From Candidatus Altimarinota bacterium (GTDB lineage: Bacteria > Patescibacteriota > Gracilibacteria > UM-FILTER-43-11): 16,774 nt of DNA. Positions within the stretch are counted from its first letter, which is position 1. The number at the start of each line of letters is the position of its first letter. Position numbers and translations under genes: made by a program. The notes under the pieces were generated by a model. That model was given only the letters and a program-made list of their open reading frames with translations. It ran no database searches and had not been told where the DNA came from. Location of the stretch: positions 1-16,774 of the forward strand of contig JAOZLT010000008.1 of assembly GCA_029934675.1 (NCBI GenBank), given 5' to 3'. Positions 13,640-16,774 of this stretch are shown in pieces.

Positions 13640-14665
13640 ATGAATATTCAACTAATTATAGAAACCTTAAAACATGCATCGTTTATTGCTATTTTTGTAT
13701 TTTCTATGATGATTTTTGTAGATTACTTAAATGTAATGTCTAAGGGGAAAATGAATAAAATGTTAAAAGCGAATCGATTTAGACAATATTTTATTACATC
13801 ATCGCTTGGCTCTACGCCAGGTTGCTTAGGTGCTTTTACTAATGTTTCTTTTTATACTCATGGTTTAATCAGCTTTGGAGCTGTTACTGGTGGTATGATT
13901 GCTACATCTGGAGATGAGGCATTTGTAATGTTAGCTATGTTCCCGAAAACAGCTCTTCTTTTATTTTTATTGCTTTTTGTGCTCGGGATTGTATTAGCTT
14001 GGGTTACTGATAAATTGATTTTATTATTAAAAATAAAAGTATCTAATAATTGTGAAGTACCCTCTTTTGATAAAGGAAATAAAGAATGTAAATGTTTTGA
14101 TTCTAATGTAATAAAAAATATTACATTAATACGTTTAGTAGTATTAATTTTAATATTTGTATTTATTGTTTTAGTTGCTATTGGCATGATTGGTCCTTCT
14201 GTGTGGAATTGGATAAGAATTACTTTGCTTATATTATTATCGTTAACTTTATTTATTCTTGCAACTGTTCCAGAGCATTATATTAAAGATCATATATGGG
14301 GGCATATTGCAAAAAAACATTTGTTGAAAATATTTCTTTGGTCATTTTTTGCAATTTTATTAGTACATTTGGGGTTAGATAGTTGGGATTTGGAATCGTA
14401 TGTTCAAAGCCATATGTTTTGGGTTTTTATTATTGCTTCAATGATGGCTATAATTCCAGAATCCGGTCCTCATTTAATATTTGTAATGATGTTTGCAAAA
14501 GGAATAATCCCTTTTTCTGTCTTACTTACTAGTTCAATTATTCAGGATGGACATGGTATGTTACCCATGTTTTCGTATTCAGTTAAAGATTCATTGTTAA
14601 TGAAATTGTTTAATTTAATTTTTGGATTAGCAATAGGTGGTAGTTTGTATTTAATGGGATTTTAA
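13640..14665 (+). CDS. Second ArsP_2-type 10-TM exporter
   Basis: A 341-aa membrane protein homologous to the 10532-11737 exporter but shorter and diverged. First half: STPGCLGAFTNVSFYTHG (58-75) with GDEAFVML (91-98). Second half: IPESGPHLIFVMMF (272-285) with DGHGMLPM (303-310). The second PGCG is PESG, so only one of the two signature cysteines is left. The central loop has cysteines instead of histidines (C138, C150, C152), then PEHYIKDHIWGHIAKKH (211-227). I chose ATG 13640; the frame is open from 13589, but that would translate the palindrome. It is followed by the UDG gene after 9 bases. Probably exports a metal or oxyanion different from its paralogue's. Confidence 0.85.
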   Translation: MNIQLIIETLKHASFIAIFVFSMMIFVDYLNVMSKGKMNKMLKANRFRQYFITSSLGSTPGCLGAFTNVSFYTHGLISFGAVTGGMIATSGDEAFVMLAMFPKTALLLFLLLFVLGIVLAWVTDKLILLLKIKVSNNCEVPSFDKGNKECKCFDSNVIKNITLIRLVVLILIFVFIVLVAIGMIGPSVWNWIRITLLILLSLTLFILATVPEHYIKDHIWGHIAKKHLLKIFLWSFFAILLVHLGLDSWDLESYVQSHMFWVFIIASMMAIIPESGPHLIFVMMFAKGIIPFSVLLTSSIIQDGHGMLPMFSYSVKDSLLMKLFNLIFGLAIGGSLYLMGF

Positions 14666-14674
14666 ATTGTTTAT

Positions 14675-15265
14675 ATGAAGCAGATTATTAATCCAAAGCT
14701 TAGGGTGATTAGAGATGAAGTTTTAGAATGTACAAAATGTCCTCTTTATAAAACGAGAATTTATCCAGTAATTGGACAAGGGAATCATCAGGCAGAAATT
14801 GTGTTTGTAGCAGAGGCTCCAGGGGCGAATGAGAATAAGACGGGGAGACCTTTTTGCGGACAGGCGGGAAAAGTTCTGGATGAGCTATTAGCTTCCGTAA
14901 ATATTAAAAGAGAGGATATTTATATTACCAACATTTTAAAATGTCGTCCTCCTAAGAATCGTAATCCTTTACAAAGTGAGATTGATGCTTGTACTCCTTA
15001 TTTAATAAGACAGCTTAAGATTATTCAGCCAAAGGTAATATGTTGTTTGGGTAATTTTTCCAGTCGTTTTGTTATGGAGCTATTTGGTTTATCAGATATG
15101 TATAAAGGAATAAGTAGAATTCATGGTCAAACATTTCAGGGGGAATATGAAGGTCAAAAAGTTGCTATAATACCTTTATATCATCCTGCTGTAGCAAGTT
15201 ATAACCAGAATATGATAGGAGTCTTAAAAAATGATTTAATGATTTTAGGGCAACTGGTTAATTGA
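14675..15265 (+). CDS. Uracil-DNA glycosylase, type 4 (iron-sulfur)
   Basis: A 196-aa enzyme removing uracil from DNA in base-excision repair. Motif A is AEAPGANENKTGRPF (46-60), with F60 for uracil stacking; the usual GEAPG has Ala as its first residue. Motif B is YHPAVASYN (169-177) with H170. The four 4Fe-4S cysteines are C19 and C22 (ECTKC), C90 (LKCRPP) and C106 (DACTPY). Length is typical of family 4. The ATG lies 9 bases after the exporter stop, so the two genes probably share the palindrome-controlled promoter; that pairing may be incidental to compaction. Confidence 0.93.
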   Translation: MKQIINPKLRVIRDEVLECTKCPLYKTRIYPVIGQGNHQAEIVFVAEAPGANENKTGRPFCGQAGKVLDELLASVNIKREDIYITNILKCRPPKNRNPLQSEIDACTPYLIRQLKIIQPKVICCLGNFSSRFVMELFGLSDMYKGISRIHGQTFQGEYEGQKVAIIPLYHPAVASYNQNMIGVLKNDLMILGQLVN

Positions 15266-15350
15266 TTATATTAATTAATTTTTAGTAAACTATTATGAAA
15301 AATCATTTTGTATTGAGGAATAATATTTAAAATTTAAATTGATAAAATAT

Positions 15351-16562
15351 ATGACAAATATTTTGAGTAAAAAAGGAGATAGAAAATTCCAAACGGGTAA
15401 TGTTTTTATTATTTCTTTTGCTCATTTTTTTCATGATACTTATTCATCATTTTTGGCTCCTTTATTACCGTTATTAATTGCAAAATTTGGCATTTCTTAT
15501 TTCTTTGTTAGCCTTCTTTCTGTTATTCAAAAACTTCCTTCATTGTCTAATCCTTTTGTAGGTGTTATTGCCGATAGAATATGTATAAAATATCTGATTA
15601 TTTTTTCACCATTTTTAACGGCGTTGTGTATGAGTTTGTTAGGCATTGCGCCTAATTATGTTGTATTGGCAATCTTATTATTTATAATGGGTATTAGTTC
15701 TACTCTTTTTCATGTACCTGCACCTGTTTTAATAAAAAAAGCTGCTGGTAATAATATTGGGAAGGGGATGAGTTTTTATATGTTAGGTGGAGAGTTGGCT
15801 CGTACGATAGGTCCATTGGTTGTATTGGGCGCGGTTTCTTTGTGGGGGTTGGAAGGTACTTATAAGTTGATTCCGTTTAGCTTTTTGCTTTCGTTATTTC
15901 TTTATGTAAAATTGAAAAATATTAAAAACAGTAATCACTTTGAAAAAAAGTTAAGTATTCATAAGACGTTTGCAAAACTCGCTCCTTTTTTTATTGCTTC
16001 ATCAGGTATCGTATTTTGCAGAGCTGCCATGAAATCAGCTTTAACTCTATTTTTACCAACTTACTTAAATACAGGTGGATTGAGCTTATGGCTTGCAGGT
16101 ATTGCTTTATCTATTGTTCAGTTTTCAGGAGCTTTTGGTACATTTTTTGCAGGGACTATTTCGGATAAAATAGGCAGAAAAATAACTCTTTTAATTATAA
16201 CAATCGCAACACCAATTTTTATGTGGTTATTTCTTGTTTTTAATAATATTTTTATGATTCCTATTCTTGTGTTGCTAGGAATATCTCTTTTTGCGGTTAA
16301 TCCTGTTTTACTTGCTTTAATACATGATTCTGATTCCGATCGTCCATCTTTTATTAATGGCACTTATATGATGATTAATTTTGTAATAAGTGCAGTTACT
16401 GTTGTTTTAGTTGGCGTACTGATTGATTTACTAGGATTTGAAATGGCTTATAAGTTTTCCGCTTTGTTAGCTTTTGGGGCAATCCCTTTTGTGTTTATGA
16501 TTCCTAATCATAAAGAAAAGAGTATTAAAATTGTAAATGTGGATGATAAATTTATTGAGTAA
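15351..16562 (+). CDS. MFS exporter, Fsr (fosmidomycin-resistance)-like
   Basis: A 403-aa protein with about 12 membrane helices. The first helix carries AHFFHDTYSSFLAPLLPLL (24-42), characteristic of the Fsr/YfnB-like MFS branch. Motif A-like GVIADR (71-76) follows helix 2, and GGELARTIGPL (146-156) and GTISDKIGRK (second half) complete the pattern. It probably exports a small hydrophobic or phosphonate-like compound by proton antiport. I chose ATG 15351; an upstream in-frame TTG (15339) would add four residues. It is transcribed in the same direction as the UDG gene but 85 bases away, so it may have its own promoter. The C-terminus is a short charged tail. Confidence 0.9.
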   Translation: MTNILSKKGDRKFQTGNVFIISFAHFFHDTYSSFLAPLLPLLIAKFGISYFFVSLLSVIQKLPSLSNPFVGVIADRICIKYLIIFSPFLTALCMSLLGIAPNYVVLAILLFIMGISSTLFHVPAPVLIKKAAGNNIGKGMSFYMLGGELARTIGPLVVLGAVSLWGLEGTYKLIPFSFLLSLFLYVKLKNIKNSNHFEKKLSIHKTFAKLAPFFIASSGIVFCRAAMKSALTLFLPTYLNTGGLSLWLAGIALSIVQFSGAFGTFFAGTISDKIGRKITLLIITIATPIFMWLFLVFNNIFMIPILVLLGISLFAVNPVLLALIHDSDSDRPSFINGTYMMINFVISAVTVVLVGVLIDLLGFEMAYKFSALLAFGAIPFVFMIPNHKEKSIKIVNVDDKFIE

Positions 16563-16774
16563 CTTAAAAAATTATTAATTGCATGGTGGTGTCACGGATG
16601 TTTCTACCTATTTTCTGTTTGTGTTTGGTTTCAAGAAGTGAAAATATGGGATTTTTTAAAATAATTACATCTATAGTTTTATTTAAAAATACTATTGTTT
16701 TATTGTCAATATTTGGTTACTAAAAAGTCCCCAGTTTTACCATCTGTCGTCTTGAAAAGAGATTAAGTTGTTCT
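16563..16774. other. Downstream region without a recognised feature
   Basis: No reading frame of convincing length or composition begins or ends here, and no clear terminator hairpin follows the Fsr-like gene. A TTGACA on the minus strand (around 16710) could be part of a promoter, but no gene is in reach on that strand. The window ends before the next gene. Confidence 0.5.

Overview
The window is AT-rich (roughly one third G+C by eye) and densely coded. Genes lie 5-11 bases apart or overlap by a few bases, Shine-Dalgarno motifs are weak, and standard codons are used (TGA ends several genes). These traits, a DUF2779 protein, a tRNA with encoded CCA and short palindromic intergenic repeats fit a Patescibacteria/CPR (Parcubacteria-like) bacterium. 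That placement is inference; no taxonomic marker gene is present.

Layout. 1-783: no confident gene; two copies of a degenerate ~200-base repeat, each with a different short hairpin. 784-1686 (+): unrecognised acidic protein. 1687-2238: degraded coding traces, a long-loop hairpin and nested inverted repeats between convergent genes. 2239-4356 (-): a sugar-nucleotide reductase resembling plant UER1/NRS-ER, and an MFS transporter. 4403-4580 (+): tRNA-Lys(UUU) with a good promoter and a weak terminator. 4673-5236 (-): CvpA-like membrane protein. 5532-7310 (+): ABC-F ATPase. 7346-10500 (-): a tight four-gene run encoding three different PD-(D/E)XK nuclease-like proteins (one fused to a DEDD-exonuclease-like DUF2779 domain, one carrying two C-terminal membrane helices) and a small two-helix membrane protein. 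10532-14665: a metal/oxyanion-export neighbourhood with an ArsP_2-type 10-TM exporter, an IS200-like transposase remnant, a NifX/NafY-type protein, a two-gene split ArsP-like permease and a DUF134 regulator, all genes on the minus strand; a second, divergent ArsP_2 paralogue lies on the plus strand. A perfect 26-bp palindrome sits just in front of that paralogue. 14675-15265 (+): type 4 uracil-DNA glycosylase, 9 bases after the exporter. 15351-16562 (+): Fsr-like MFS exporter.

Two units look functional together. The DUF134-permease-permease-NifX operon and the two ArsP_2 exporters look like a metal-responsive efflux module, with the palindrome as a likely operator. The nuclease/membrane run is the best candidate for an undescribed system (defence, DNA uptake or DNA processing at the membrane), but its role cannot be read from sequence alone.
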